From assembly GCA_963728785.1 (NCBI GenBank), contig CAVSKV010000004.1:1426001-1490000 (forward strand): a DNA stretch of 64,000 bases. The letters are read 5' to 3'. This stretch comes from JAGWRI01 sp963728785 (lineage in GTDB: Bacteria > Gemmatimonadota > Gemmatimonadetes > Gemmatimonadales > Gemmatimonadaceae). Positions 36,281 through 47,000 of the stretch are shown piece by piece. Numbering within the stretch: the first letter of the stretch is position 1; each line of letters starts with the position of its first letter. The notes below the pieces were generated by a model, which made no database searches, was not told the DNA's origin, and was given only the letters and a program-made list of their open reading frames with translations. Both the position numbers and the translations under genes were made by a program.

Positions 36281-38472
36281 GAGGAGATCCGTTCGATGGC
36301 GTTCATCCGGTCGGCGACGTCCTGGAACTGGATGTCGACGACGAAGACCCGCTGGTAGTAGCCCAGCGCCTCGTCGGATCTGCCGAGGGCCTCACATGCT
36401 CGCCCCAGCAGATACAGCACGCCCACCAGCTTGTCGTCGCTCATCGCCCTGTCGTGCAGGCCCCGGCCGAGGAGCGTGGCCGCCATCTGGTACTGCCCCT
36501 TGTCCATGAAGCACTGGCCGATGGACTCATAGGTCCGCAGCCGGTTCTCGGGGCTGCGCAGCGCCTTCTGGAATTCGGCGATCGCCTCGTCGAGCAACCC
36601 CATCTCCTTGAATGCGACGCCGAGATCGTAATGGCTCTGGTAGTCCTCTTCCTCGACATTGTCCGCGACGCCCTGCTTGAACTTCTTGAGCATGTCGGCG
36701 AAATCGGCCTCCTCATCGCCCGTCGGTTCCTTCTCCTGCACGACGATGCGCGTGTCCTTGGGCCGCTCGTCCTCGCGCATGAGGTCGCCCAGATTGACGA
36801 AGGATCCGTAGGCGGGCGTCGGCGATCTCCGGCCATCGAGCGGCGCGGTCGCCGGCGGCGACGAGGCGGGCGCGGCCTGCTCGTCCACGAAGGCACTGAG
36901 CGCCGCCTGCGCACGGAGATTGTCGGGCGCCAATTCGAGCACGCGATGGTACACGACGCGCGCCTTGTCGCCCTGCTCCGTGCGGAACAGGGCGTCGGCC
37001 AGCTCGAGGTAGGCGTCCACCAGCCGCCGCTTGTCGTTGGAGCGGAAGGCGTACTCCACGCGCTTCTGGTAATGCTTGACCGAAACGGGATTGGCGCGCA
37101 CGATCTCGTCGGCCATCGACGCCGCCGCGTCCAGATTGCCGTCGTTCTCGTAGCCCCGCATTGCCGATTCGAATTCGCGCAGGCCGCCATCGCGATATCC
37201 CGCTTCGAGCATCGCCTCGCCCAACTCCCGGTGCGCGTCCCAGTCGTCCGGAGCGCCGTCGACCACGGTTTGCAGCATCTCCACCGAGCGCGCGGCGAGG
37301 AGAGTCGAGGCCCGGCCGACGTTCGACTCGCCCGACGCCGCGGGAATTTCCCCGGGGGCAGCCTCCGCGTCGACGAGCATCAGGTCGGGTGCGACGCCGG
37401 CGGCGGACCCATCTTGCTCCCCAGGCTCACCCGCCGCCGGCTCTGTCTCGGACCCGCCCAGCGCCGTCGGCTCGAGGTCGATCAGCGATTCGGGTGCGGC
37501 GCCGACAGCGCTGGCATCGAACGAGGTGGCCTCGAGTCCCGCCAGGGGCGCGGCTTCACCCACGGCCACGTCGGCGTCCCCACCGAGGTCCGCCGCCCGC
37601 GTCACGCCGTCGAGGGACACCGCTTCGATGTCGTCGGGCGTGACCGCGCCGCCCGCAGACGTGGGCTCGACGCCGGCCGCGAGTTGCGCATCCTTGGGCG
37701 GCACGGCCATCGGCGGCGCAACCGGTTCCGGCTCCGGCGGCAACGACACCGCAGGCTGCCGCCAGGGGGTCCCGCGCACCGGCCTCGGCGCTTCGTCGAG
37801 GTCGAGGAACACGAGATCCTGCGCCTTCGTCTGGAGAGGCGTGTTGCCGGCCCGAACCTCGGCGGTGGGATCGATGGAGCGAACGCGTTCGGCGGTCGCC
37901 GCCGCCTCGGACTTCCGGCCTTCCGCCATGTAGCGCTGGTACAGCAATTGGAGCTGCTGCACGGCTTCGTTCGACTTGCCGGCCTTCTGCAGCTGGTCGG
38001 CCAGCAGCAGGCGGATGTCGTCCTGGTCGGGACACAGGTCGGCGAACTCCTTCAGCGCACGGAACGCCTCGTCGATCCTTCCGGCCTTCTGCATGCGGTC
38101 GGCGAACTCGAGGAAATTGCGCTTGGCCTCGGCCGTGAATCCCTTCTGGGCGCTGATCTTGCCGAGCTTGTAGTAGACGCTCGTGCGGCCCGGTGACTGG
38201 CGCAGGATCTTGTTGCAGAGGGCGATGGCGTTGTTGAAGAAGCCGCCCTCGGCATAGTGGTCCACGGCCCGTTCGTAGAAATCCACTGCGTCGGCCACGT
38301 TGCCCTGCTTGAGCAGCAGGTCTCCCACGCGGTTGAACAGACCGACGTCCATCTCCTCCGGGCTCGACTCATACTCATCGAGGAGCTCGATATAGGTGGC
38401 CAGCGCCTTGTCCGGCTGCCGTTTCTGTTCGAATTCGGCGGCTTTCTTTTTGAGCTTGGCGATGTTCGACAT
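36277..38472 (-). CDS. Tetratricopeptide-repeat protein with acidic central linker
   Basis: A 731-residue protein, similar in design to the TPR protein at 30488-32611. TPRs fill the first 210 residues (KALATYIELLDEYES, GNVADAVDFYERAVDHYAEG, FFNNAIALCNKIL). A long acidic Pro/Ala/Gly region follows, with more TPRs in the last 350 residues (YQSHYDLGVAFKEMGLLDEA). No signal peptide is present. It is probably a cytoplasmic scaffold; the partner is unknown. Confidence 0.78.
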   Translation of the reverse strand: MSNIAKLKKKAAEFEQKRQPDKALATYIELLDEYESSPEEMDVGLFNRVGDLLLKQGNVADAVDFYERAVDHYAEGGFFNNAIALCNKILRQSPGRTSVYYKLGKISAQKGFTAEAKRNFLEFADRMQKAGRIDEAFRALKEFADLCPDQDDIRLLLADQLQKAGKSNEAVQQLQLLYQRYMAEGRKSEAAATAERVRSIDPTAEVRAGNTPLQTKAQDLVFLDLDEAPRPVRGTPWRQPAVSLPPEPEPVAPPMAVPPKDAQLAAGVEPTSAGGAVTPDDIEAVSLDGVTRAADLGGDADVAVGEAAPLAGLEATSFDASAVGAAPESLIDLEPTALGGSETEPAAGEPGEQDGSAAGVAPDLMLVDAEAAPGEIPAASGESNVGRASTLLAARSVEMLQTVVDGAPDDWDAHRELGEAMLEAGYRDGGLREFESAMRGYENDGNLDAAASMADEIVRANPVSVKHYQKRVEYAFRSNDKRRLVDAYLELADALFRTEQGDKARVVYHRVLELAPDNLRAQAALSAFVDEQAAPASSPPATAPLDGRRSPTPAYGSFVNLGDLMREDERPKDTRIVVQEKEPTGDEEADFADMLKKFKQGVADNVEEEDYQSHYDLGVAFKEMGLLDEAIAEFQKALRSPENRLRTYESIGQCFMDKGQYQMAATLLGRGLHDRAMSDDKLVGVLYLLGRACEALGRSDEALGYYQRVFVVDIQFQDVADRMNAIERISS

Positions 38473-38553
38473 CAGCGCCCGGAAAGCATCGGGAGAAGGA
38501 CCGACGGCGGTCGTAGTCAGCGGAGAACGAGCTTTGTAACCTATCCCTAAGTG

Positions 38554-39807
38554 CTACCAGTCACAAGGTTTGCCGCGCACCCACGCGCGCCGGCACAGCG
38601 GTGCCCCAAACCAGTACGGCAGCTCGCGATAGTCTTCGGCGTCGAACAGCGCCAGATCCGCCGAAAAGCCGGGGGCGATCTGCCCCACGGCATCCGCCAG
38701 TGCCAGCGCCGCCGCACCATTTACCGTCGCGGCCACGACTGCTTCCGCGGCGCTCAGGTGAAGCTGGCTCACCCCCAGCGTGAGCACAGTCGGGAAATGG
38801 AGAGTGGGCGAGGTGCCGGGATTGAAGTCGGTGGCCAGGGCCACCGGAACGCCCGCTTCGATCAGCCGCCGTGCCGGCGCTTGCGCGGTCTTGCCGAGAA
38901 AGGTCATCGTTGCCGGGAGGAGCGTGGCCACCGTGCGCGCAGCTGCGAGGGCTTTGATGCCGCCCTCCGAGACGGCCGCCAGATGGTCGGCCGAGGTCGC
39001 CTCCAGTTCGGCGGCCAGTTCGGCCCCGCCCGACGAAGTCAGTTCGTCCGCGTGCAGTTTGAGCTTCAACCCGGCGCGCCGTGCCGCGGTCAGGATTTCC
39101 CGGGACTCGGCCGCCGAATAGACGTGCGTCTCGCAGAACACATCGGCGAACACGGCGAGCCTGTCGGCCGCCACGCGCGGGATGAGGTCACCAATGAGCA
39201 TATCGATATAGGCGCGCCGCCGTGCGGCCGTGCCGCGGTGCTCCAGCGGCACCTCGTGCGCACCGAGAAATGTCGGAACGATACGCAACGGAAGATCGGT
39301 TGCCAGACGACGGATCACACGCAGCATCTTCATTTCGTCGTCCACGGAAAGCCCGTACCCGGACTTGATCTCCACGGTGGTCACGCCGCTGCGGGCCAGC
39401 GTCCGCAGGCGCATCCGGGCCAGCGTGTACAGTTCGTCCTCCGGGCGCGCGCGCAGATCGCTCACCGAAGCGTGGATGCCCCCGCCCCGCCGCGCGATCT
39501 CCATGTACTCCATGCCGGCGGCGCGGAGCTCCTGTTCGGCCGCGCGGTGGCGCCCGAAGATGGCATGCGTGTGTGAGTCGACGAATCCGGGGGCGAGGAG
39601 ACCGCGTGCGCAATCCACGCGATCGGCATCGGGATAGGCGCGCAACAGATCGTCCTCCAGTCCCACGGCGTCGATCCGGTCGTCGCGCACCGCCACGGCG
39701 TATCGCTCGCGCGGCGCGGCGTCGGCCATCGCCCCGCCGCGGCGCGCCCCGGCGGGCCCGGCACAGGTCACGACCTGCGACGCGTTCACCAGCAGGAAGC
39801 GGGTCAT
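38554..39807 (-). CDS. hutI: Imidazolonepropionase
   Basis: A 417-residue amidohydrolase, third step of histidine degradation, giving N-formiminoglutamate. Metal ligands are in GFVDSHTHAIFGR, KLHADE and LATDFNPGT, and the IKSGYGL loop is present. The ATG at 39807 overlaps the radical SAM stop as ATGA; a longer upstream frame is spurious. The enzymes for the next step (HutG or HutF) are not in this window. Confidence 0.93.
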   Translation of the reverse strand: MTRFLLVNASQVVTCAGPAGARRGGAMADAAPRERYAVAVRDDRIDAVGLEDDLLRAYPDADRVDCARGLLAPGFVDSHTHAIFGRHRAAEQELRAAGMEYMEIARRGGGIHASVSDLRARPEDELYTLARMRLRTLARSGVTTVEIKSGYGLSVDDEMKMLRVIRRLATDLPLRIVPTFLGAHEVPLEHRGTAARRRAYIDMLIGDLIPRVAADRLAVFADVFCETHVYSAAESREILTAARRAGLKLKLHADELTSSGGAELAAELEATSADHLAAVSEGGIKALAAARTVATLLPATMTFLGKTAQAPARRLIEAGVPVALATDFNPGTSPTLHFPTVLTLGVSQLHLSAAEAVVAATVNGAAALALADAVGQIAPGFSADLALFDAEDYRELPYWFGAPLCRRAWVRGKPCDW

Positions 39808-40799
39808 GGCATGGCTCCCACGCGCGTCGTGCCCATCACGTCCTGCACGCGCGACCATTCGAGCGGCGCCTGCGCCTCGCCGCGGCAGGCATAGTAGCAG
39901 GAGTCGCAGGTGATGGGCTGGTAACGGCGGAATTCGCGCCAGTGAAAGTTGGTGGGAAAATCCGGACAACGCTTCACGTGGCCCACCGGATCGACGTGGA
40001 TGGTGCGGATGCCCGAGCGGCACGGCTCGCGCAGCTCGCCTCGTACGTAGCGCGGAATTTGCCGCAGGTAGTAGTCCGAACTCGTGATCACGCCGCGGTG
40101 GGCCTTCTTGAAGGCGAGGAGCGCGGCCACGAGTTCGTCCACGTCGCGTGCCTGGCCGTCCCCCACTACGTGCGCGCCGTTCCCGTTCTTGGCCTCGGTG
40201 TAGACACTGAGGTTGACGCCCACGCCGAGTTCCTGCGCACGGAGCACGAGGGGGAGGATCTGATCGACGTTGTCGCGCTTGATTACGGTGTTGAAGCGGA
40301 TGTTGTCGACGCCGCGCGCCTGCATGCCGGGAATCGCGGCAAAGATCCGGGCGACGAGGCCCGGAATGCCGCGGGCCAGGTCGTGGCGTTCGTCGAGGTA
40401 GTCGAGCGAGATGTTGAACTGGTGCACGCCCGCCTGCCACAGGGACGCCGCGCGCTCGGGAGTGAGCATCGCGCCGTGCGTGATGAGCGCCACGTACTTG
40501 AGCCGGACCGCGTCCGACACGGCGCTGACCAGCTGCTCGAGGTCGCGCCGCATGAGCGGCTCGCCGCCGGTGAACGTGATCATCATCGGATCGAAGAAGC
40601 GCGCGGCATCGGCGAAGCTCTGCAGCTCGTGGTGGCGTGCCCCGGGGTGCGTTTTCCAGTAGTCGCAGAAACCGCACCGCGCATTGCACCGGAGCGTGAC
40701 CTCGAAGTGCACGAGCACCGGCATGCGGCGGGCGACGAGCCACGCATACTTGCCGATGAACAGGGGCACGTGCCAGGGCCGGAACCGCGACGACAGCAT
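39804..40799 (-). CDS. Radical SAM protein within the hut operon
   Basis: A 331-residue radical SAM enzyme. The cluster motif CNARCGFC uses C38, C42 and C45, and the SAM-binding GGEP is at 78-81. Near the C-terminus are further cysteines (ELREPCRSG, VKRCPDF, TCDSCYYAC), which suggest an auxiliary iron-sulfur cluster of the SPASM/Twitch kind. It lies 7 bases after hutU and overlaps hutI, so it is made with them. Its substrate is unknown; a modification linked to histidine breakdown is inference. Confidence 0.82.
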   Translation of the reverse strand: MLSSRFRPWHVPLFIGKYAWLVARRMPVLVHFEVTLRCNARCGFCDYWKTHPGARHHELQSFADAARFFDPMMITFTGGEPLMRRDLEQLVSAVSDAVRLKYVALITHGAMLTPERAASLWQAGVHQFNISLDYLDERHDLARGIPGLVARIFAAIPGMQARGVDNIRFNTVIKRDNVDQILPLVLRAQELGVGVNLSVYTEAKNGNGAHVVGDGQARDVDELVAALLAFKKAHRGVITSSDYYLRQIPRYVRGELREPCRSGIRTIHVDPVGHVKRCPDFPTNFHWREFRRYQPITCDSCYYACRGEAQAPLEWSRVQDVMGTTRVGAMP

Positions 40800-40806
40800 C
40801 GGGCGT

Positions 40807-42498
40807 TCAGCCGTCGAGCATCGGCAGCTTGATCCCCTCACGCCGGGCCGTCATGACGGCTTCGTCGTAGCCGGCGTCGGCGTGGCGGGCCACGCCGATG
40901 CCCGGATCGTTGGTCAGCACGCGCTCCAGCCGCAGGCGCATCTCGGGCGTCCCGTCGGCCACGATCACCTGCCCCGCGTGCAGGGAATTGCCGATGCCCA
41001 CGCCTCCACCATGGTGGAACGACACCCACGACGCGCCGCTCGCCACGTTGAGCATGGCGTTGAGGATCGGCCAGTCGGCCACGGCGTCGCTCCCGTCCTT
41101 CATCTTCTCCGTCTCGCGGAACGGCGACGCCACGCTGCCCGTATCCAGGTGGTCCCGGCCGATGACGATGGGCGCCGAGATCTCGCCGCTGGCCACGAGA
41201 TCGTTGAGGGCCACACCGAACCGGGCGCGCTCGCCCTGCCCCAGCCAACAGATACGCGCCGGCAGTCCCTGAAAATGCACGCGTTCGCCGGCCAGTGTGA
41301 TCCAACGGCGCAACTGGTCATCGTGGGGAAACAGCTCCAAGATCAACGCGTCGGTACGGCGGATGTCGGCCGGATCGCCCGACAGCGCCACCCAGCGGAA
41401 CGGTCCCTTGCCCTCGCAGAACAACGGGCGCACGTACTCCGGGATGAACCCGGGGATGTCGAACGCGTCGGACACGCCGTGGTCGAACGCCACGGTGCGG
41501 ATGTTGTTCCCATAGTCGAACGCCACCGCACCGCGCTTCTGGAGCGCCAGCATGGCGCGCACGTGGACGGCAATCGAACCCTCGGCGAGCGCGACGTAGT
41601 GCGCCGGGTCGGTGCGTCGCAGTTCGGCGGCCTCGGCGAGCGTGTGCCCCGCCGGCACGTAGCCGTTGAGCGTGTCGTGGGCGCTCGTCTGGTCGGTGAG
41701 CGCGTCGGGCACGACGCCCCGCGCGACGAGTTCGGGAACTAGTTCGGCGGCGTTGCCCACGAGGCCCACCGACAGCGGTCGCTTGGCGGCCTTGGCTTCG
41801 AGCACGAGTTCCAGCGCGCGGTCGAGCGTGTGCGCTTTGCGGTCGCAGTATCCGGTGGCGATGCGCTTGTCGATACGGGCCTCGTCGACCTCGATGGCGA
41901 GCATGACGGCGCCATGCATCGTGGCGGCCAGCGGCTGGGCGCCGCCCATCCCGCCGAGTCCGGCGGTGAGGAGGAACCGGCTGGCGAGGGTGCCCCCGAA
42001 GTGACGGCGGGCCATGGCGCCGAACGTCTCGTAGGTGCCCTGGAGGATGCCCTGCGAGCCGATGTAGATCCACGAGCCCGCGGTCATCTGCCCGTACATC
42101 ATGAGTCCGGCGCGCTCGAGGTCGCGGAAGTGGTCCCAGGTGGCCCACCGGCCCACCAGGTTGGCGTTGGCAATGAGCACCCGCGGGGCGCCGGCGTGGG
42201 TCCGGAACACCGCCACCGGTTTCCCACTCTGCACAATTAGTGTCTCATCATTGTCCAGCGCGCGGAGGGCAGCCACGATGGCGTCGAACGCCTCCCAGCT
42301 ACGGGCGGCGCGCCCGGTGCCACCGTACACCACGAGATCGTCGGGACGCTCTGCCACCTCGGGATCCAGATTGTTCATCAGCATGCGGAGAGCGGCTTCC
42401 TGCTGCCATCCCTTGCACGAGATCGTGGAGCCCCGCGGGGCCCGCACCGGGCGGGCGCCCGAGCGCGCGGGCGCATCCTGCGTCGTGATCGTGCTCAT
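40807..42498 (-). CDS. hutU: Urocanate hydratase
   Basis: A 563-residue NAD-dependent urocanase, second step of histidine degradation. Its length fits the family, and conserved stretches include GWQQEAALRMLMNNL, VYGGTGRAAR, TAGSWIYIGSQGI and SGDPADIRRTD. The ATG overlaps the hutH stop as ATGA. The C-terminal part contains VSFHHGGGVGIGNSLHAG, close to the family signature. Confidence 0.95.
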   Translation of the reverse strand: MSTITTQDAPARSGARPVRAPRGSTISCKGWQQEAALRMLMNNLDPEVAERPDDLVVYGGTGRAARSWEAFDAIVAALRALDNDETLIVQSGKPVAVFRTHAGAPRVLIANANLVGRWATWDHFRDLERAGLMMYGQMTAGSWIYIGSQGILQGTYETFGAMARRHFGGTLASRFLLTAGLGGMGGAQPLAATMHGAVMLAIEVDEARIDKRIATGYCDRKAHTLDRALELVLEAKAAKRPLSVGLVGNAAELVPELVARGVVPDALTDQTSAHDTLNGYVPAGHTLAEAAELRRTDPAHYVALAEGSIAVHVRAMLALQKRGAVAFDYGNNIRTVAFDHGVSDAFDIPGFIPEYVRPLFCEGKGPFRWVALSGDPADIRRTDALILELFPHDDQLRRWITLAGERVHFQGLPARICWLGQGERARFGVALNDLVASGEISAPIVIGRDHLDTGSVASPFRETEKMKDGSDAVADWPILNAMLNVASGASWVSFHHGGGVGIGNSLHAGQVIVADGTPEMRLRLERVLTNDPGIGVARHADAGYDEAVMTARREGIKLPMLDG

Positions 42499-44015
42499 GA
42501 CCGACTCGCAGTGGTGGGAAAATGGCCGTCAGCGATTCCGTCGGCCAACCGCGCGATGTCGCCGCTCAGGACGCGGTCGCCCTCCAGGGTCGGGACGAGA
42601 GCCCGCACCACGGCGTGCGCGCGGGCCGCTCCGCGCCCCGGCCTGAGCGGAGCACGATAGTCCAGACCCTGGGCGGCGCACATCAGTTCGATGGCCAGCA
42701 CGTAGCGGACGTTCTGCACGATGCGGCGCAGCTTCCAGGCCGCCGCCATCGCCATCGGGACCACGTCCTCCTTGTTGCCGTCGGTGGGAATCGTGTCCAC
42801 GCTTGCCGGATGGGCCAACACCTTGCACTCGCTGGCCAGCGACGCGGCCGTGACCTGCGCCATCATGAAACCAGAATGGACCCCGGGGTCGCGCGACAGG
42901 AACGGCGGCAGTCCCTGGTTGAGGTCGGGATTCACCAGGCGGTCCGTGCGCCGCTCCGACATCGTGGCCAGGTTGGTGAGGGCGATGGCGAGCACGTCGA
43001 GCGCCATTGCCACCGCCTGGCCGTGGAAGTTGCCGCCGTTGAGCAGGGTGCCGTCGTCGAACACGAGTGGGTTGTCGGTGGCGGCATTCAGCTCGCGGGC
43101 CACGAGGTCCCCCGCAAAGTCCATCGCGTCGAGCACCGGGCCGTGCACCTGCGGCATGCAGCGCAGGGAGTAGGCGTCCTGGACGCGGGGATCGCCGGTG
43201 CGATGGGACTCGCGGATCTCGCTCTGGTCGAGCAGGTCGCGCAGCACGGCGGCCGACGTCGCCTGCCCGCGCTGCCCGCGGACCTCCTGGATGCGCTCGT
43301 CAAACGCCTCAGGCGTGCCGAGCAGGGCCTCCAGCGACATCGCCCCGGCGTAATGCGCCACGTCCCACAGCTGGCGCGCATCGACCAGCGCCAGTGCGGC
43401 AATCGCCGTGTGCGCCTGCGTGCCGTTGATCAGCGTCAACCCTTCCTTGGGTCCGAGCACCACGGGGGCGAGGCCCGCAGCGCCGAGCAGAGCGGCGGCC
43501 GGCCCGCGCTCCGCGCCGCACAGCAACTCGCCTTCCCCAATGAGCGACAGGGCCAGATGGGCGAGGGGCGCCAGATCGCCGCTGGCCCCGACGCTGCCCT
43601 GTTCTGGCACGGGAGGGTAGAGCCCTGCGTTGAGCATCGCGATCAGCAGGTCGGCGAGATCGGCGCGCGCGCCCGAGTGGCCCTTCGCGATGACGTTGGC
43701 CCGCAGGAGCATCATCGCCCGCACCTCGCGCTCCGGGAGGAGCGCGCCGACGCCAGTGGCGTGGCTCCGCACCAGATTCACCTGCAACTCGGCCAGCCGG
43801 TCGGGCGGGATGGCGACGTCCGACAGCTTGCCGAACCCCGTCGTCACCCCGTACGCCACGGCATTGCGCCGCACGAGGTCCGCGACGACTTCGCGGGTGC
43901 GGGCCACGCGGGCGCGGGCAACCGGAGCCAACGAGACGGGAACACGCCTACTCGCCACGGCCGCCACGTCTCCAATGGCGAGCGAGTTTCCGTCCAGCAC
44001 CACGGGGATCGTCAT
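42495..44015 (-). CDS. hutH: Histidine ammonia-lyase
   Basis: A 506-residue enzyme removing ammonia from histidine to give urocanate. The MIO cofactor forms from A144-S145-G146 in GSVGASGDLAPLAHL. YGVTTGFGKL near residue 55 and QVHGPVLDA are also conserved. The ATG at 44015 has GGAG a few bases upstream; the longer frame includes unrelated sequence. It is the first gene of the hut set, 51 bases after lptD. Confidence 0.96.
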   Translation of the reverse strand: MTIPVVLDGNSLAIGDVAAVASRRVPVSLAPVARARVARTREVVADLVRRNAVAYGVTTGFGKLSDVAIPPDRLAELQVNLVRSHATGVGALLPEREVRAMMLLRANVIAKGHSGARADLADLLIAMLNAGLYPPVPEQGSVGASGDLAPLAHLALSLIGEGELLCGAERGPAAALLGAAGLAPVVLGPKEGLTLINGTQAHTAIAALALVDARQLWDVAHYAGAMSLEALLGTPEAFDERIQEVRGQRGQATSAAVLRDLLDQSEIRESHRTGDPRVQDAYSLRCMPQVHGPVLDAMDFAGDLVARELNAATDNPLVFDDGTLLNGGNFHGQAVAMALDVLAIALTNLATMSERRTDRLVNPDLNQGLPPFLSRDPGVHSGFMMAQVTAASLASECKVLAHPASVDTIPTDGNKEDVVPMAMAAAWKLRRIVQNVRYVLAIELMCAAQGLDYRAPLRPGRGAARAHAVVRALVPTLEGDRVLSGDIARLADGIADGHFPTTASRS

Positions 44016-44065
44016 TGGCGGAACATCTCCGGCGGCGGGAAACAATTCAAGGGCAACGTCACAGC

Positions 44066-47000
44066 CTACGGCGTGCCCGTTGACCGATACGTTCCGCGGT
44101 TGTAGTTGAACTTGAGGTCCGGCTCGGCCTTCAGGGAGATCTGGAATGAGAAGGCGAAGTTCCCGTTCGGCGACTGCGTGAACGAGAAACTCGCGCGCCA
44201 ATCGTGGAGGTCGCGCACGAGGCTGATGTCCTGGCTGGCGAACTGGTGCTGGACCAGATTGTACGTCGTGCGCCAGGCCGCCGACCACTTGTCGGTGAGC
44301 GGGAACTGGATGCTGCTGCCCACCGACGCCGTCGGCGGGTTCAGGTACACGGGCCCACCCGCCGCGGTGTTCGGGATCGGCGCGTCGAGCGTGGGCGCCG
44401 TGCTCTGCTGCTGCACACACAGCTGGTACGCCGCAGGATTGTAGGACGGGCTGCTGAGATTGTTGAACGGGGCGCAATAGAGGGTGGGGTCGGCATTGAT
44501 CACGGTCCCGCCAATCGGCGGTCGCTGGCGTGCCGAGCTGAAGTTGAACGACGCCGACCACGTCCGGGACACCGGAGGCAGGTACATCATGCCGCGCGAC
44601 TCCTGGCCGGCCACCGGTTGCGACGCCACCTGCCGGGCGAACTGGTCGTCCGCGCCCGTTCGCCCGCCCGTCAGTGGCGCGGCGGGCTTGGCTGCCGAAT
44701 CATGCGCCAGGCCGAAGATGCCGAGGAGGAACCCGAACGGATTGTGCTCCTGGCTCACCGTGAAGCTGGCCGACACCGAATTCTGGTACGGCTTGAAGAC
44801 GGCGGAGTCGCTGAGCGGGTTCCCCTGGAAGAGCGAGTAGCCGACGTTGAGCGAAAGGCCCGGCACGAGATCCGAATTGACGCTGTAGGAGAAGTTCGAA
44901 TTCGTGATGCCGGAGATGGGCCGGTGGGTCGCTGAGGCCCGCTCGAAGTCATAGGTGAGCGGCGAGAAGTTGAGCGACAGCAGCTTGATCTTCTGGGCTT
45001 GGCTCGAGGCGTTGGGATTGAGCGTGTCCTCCCGGGACTTCAGCTTCGCTTCGAAGTTCTGGGTGAGCGTGAGCGAGACGGCCTTCTCGGCGAGCGAGCC
45101 CAGGTAGCCCACCCGGGTGCGCCCCGTAGCGGCGAGGTACGCGTCGCTCACCGATGCAGCCGGTGCGTACGTGAAGCTGATTTGCGGGCTGATCGTGTGT
45201 CGGAAGCGCGCGAACGGGCCGAAGCCCGGCAACAGGCCGTAGATCGTTGGTGAGATCCCGAGGCCGAACGTGGGCCGCTTGGCCTGGTGGACGAACTGGC
45301 CGCCGGTGTATTGGCTGCGCACCCAGAAGGCGCCCGGGTCGACGTTCGAGAACCCGAGGCTGGGCGAGAGCCCCAGCGCGTTCTGGCCGATGGACGGCAG
45401 GGAGAAGTTTGGGGTCCAGTCGACGGACGTGAGGTAGGTGCTCGCGAACACGCGCTGATAGTGGACCGAGGTGTCGCTGGGGTTCGGGTAAACGATGTAT
45501 TCCTGGGGGAAGATGTTCTGCTGATCGTTGACCGTGAACGAGTTCTTGAGGCTGAATCCGAAGATCTCGATCGGCGTATCGAAGCTCATCTGGCTCTGAT
45601 AGCTGCTCCGCTTGACGGTGGTCGAGTCGAGAATGCCGGTGCTCGACGTATCGTACCGCTGGCTGAACAGGCCGGCCTGGTCGATGTGCAGGCTCTGGCT
45701 TGCAGAGTAATGGAAGCCCGGGGACCAGGTGAGCCACGACGCGATCTCCACCGGCGTCGTGCTGATGCTGAGGGTCGGGAATGCCTGGTCCACCTGGGTA
45801 CGGCCGGGGTACTGCTTACGCGTGCCGCCAATGCTGATCTGCACGGGCCCGATCTTGTTCTGGTAGTTGATTGACGAGGAAATCGTGGCCAGCGCGGCGT
45901 ATGGATTGAACGTGTTCTGGCGCTGCAACTGCGTGCTCGTGACGTAGTTCATGTCGAGGGTGAGCGAGCTGTTGCGCGAGAACTGCTGGGAATGGGACCA
46001 ACTCACCGCCAGATTCGTCTGGCCGTCCCGCTGTTCGGTATAAGACGCGGCCATCTGTCCGGTGAGGAACCGATTCCGCCAGTGGTAGCGCCACTGGCCG
46101 TTGAAGCGGAGCCATCCCGGATCGCCCAGCGACGTGCCGCCGACGCTGCTCCGCCAGTCGAGCCAGGTCGATGCATCCATATAATCGTTGAGCGCCCAGT
46201 ACCAGCCAATGTTCTCGACGTCGCGGCGGTAGCTCGGGCTGTTGCGGATGATGTCGGCCACGCCGAACCGCGGGGTGAGCATCCCGCTCCGCCGGCCGGA
46301 GCGGATGTCCTGGAAGAAGAACGGCAGCCACATCACGGGCACGTCGCCAATGTAGAGCACGGCGGGCCGGCCGACCATCAGGTTCTTGGTGCGCTTCACT
46401 TCGCCCACTTCGAAATGGTAGTCGGGGGCAATGCTGTCGTCGCACGAGGTGAGGCTGGCACTCGTTCCGTAGAGGCGCGAGGGGATGCTCTTGGTCGAGT
46501 CGCCGGCCTCGACCTTCACGACCTTCGGATTCACGTACCAGGTGTTGCCGCCGTTGTCCACGGCCAACGACGCATCGTTGATGCGCCCCGACCGTTCATC
46601 GAGGTTGTACGTGGCGGTCGTCTTGCCGGAAATCGGCGCCTGCCCGCCCCCCGGTACGATCACGTACCCCGCCCCCGCGGTATCCCGGCTCGTCACGGTC
46701 ACACCGCGGCTCTGGCTATTGTAGGTGATCGTCGAGTCGGTAATCACGGTCTGATCCGCGCGCTGGACGACGGCCTTCTTCGCCACCGCCGCCGCGAGGT
46801 CGATGCCTTGCGTGAGCGCGTCGAAACTGAGGATGTGCCCCTCGTATCGGGTGACCGTGTAGCCCCTGCGATGCATGAGAGCATCCATCACGGAGTCGGC
46901 GGGACTCCAGTGCACCGTGCCTAGGCTGTCGCGCCTGGCGCTGTCGCCCGCGGCACGCCCCGACGTGTCGCCAGGCATGCGCCGCACGGGCTGGCGGCCG

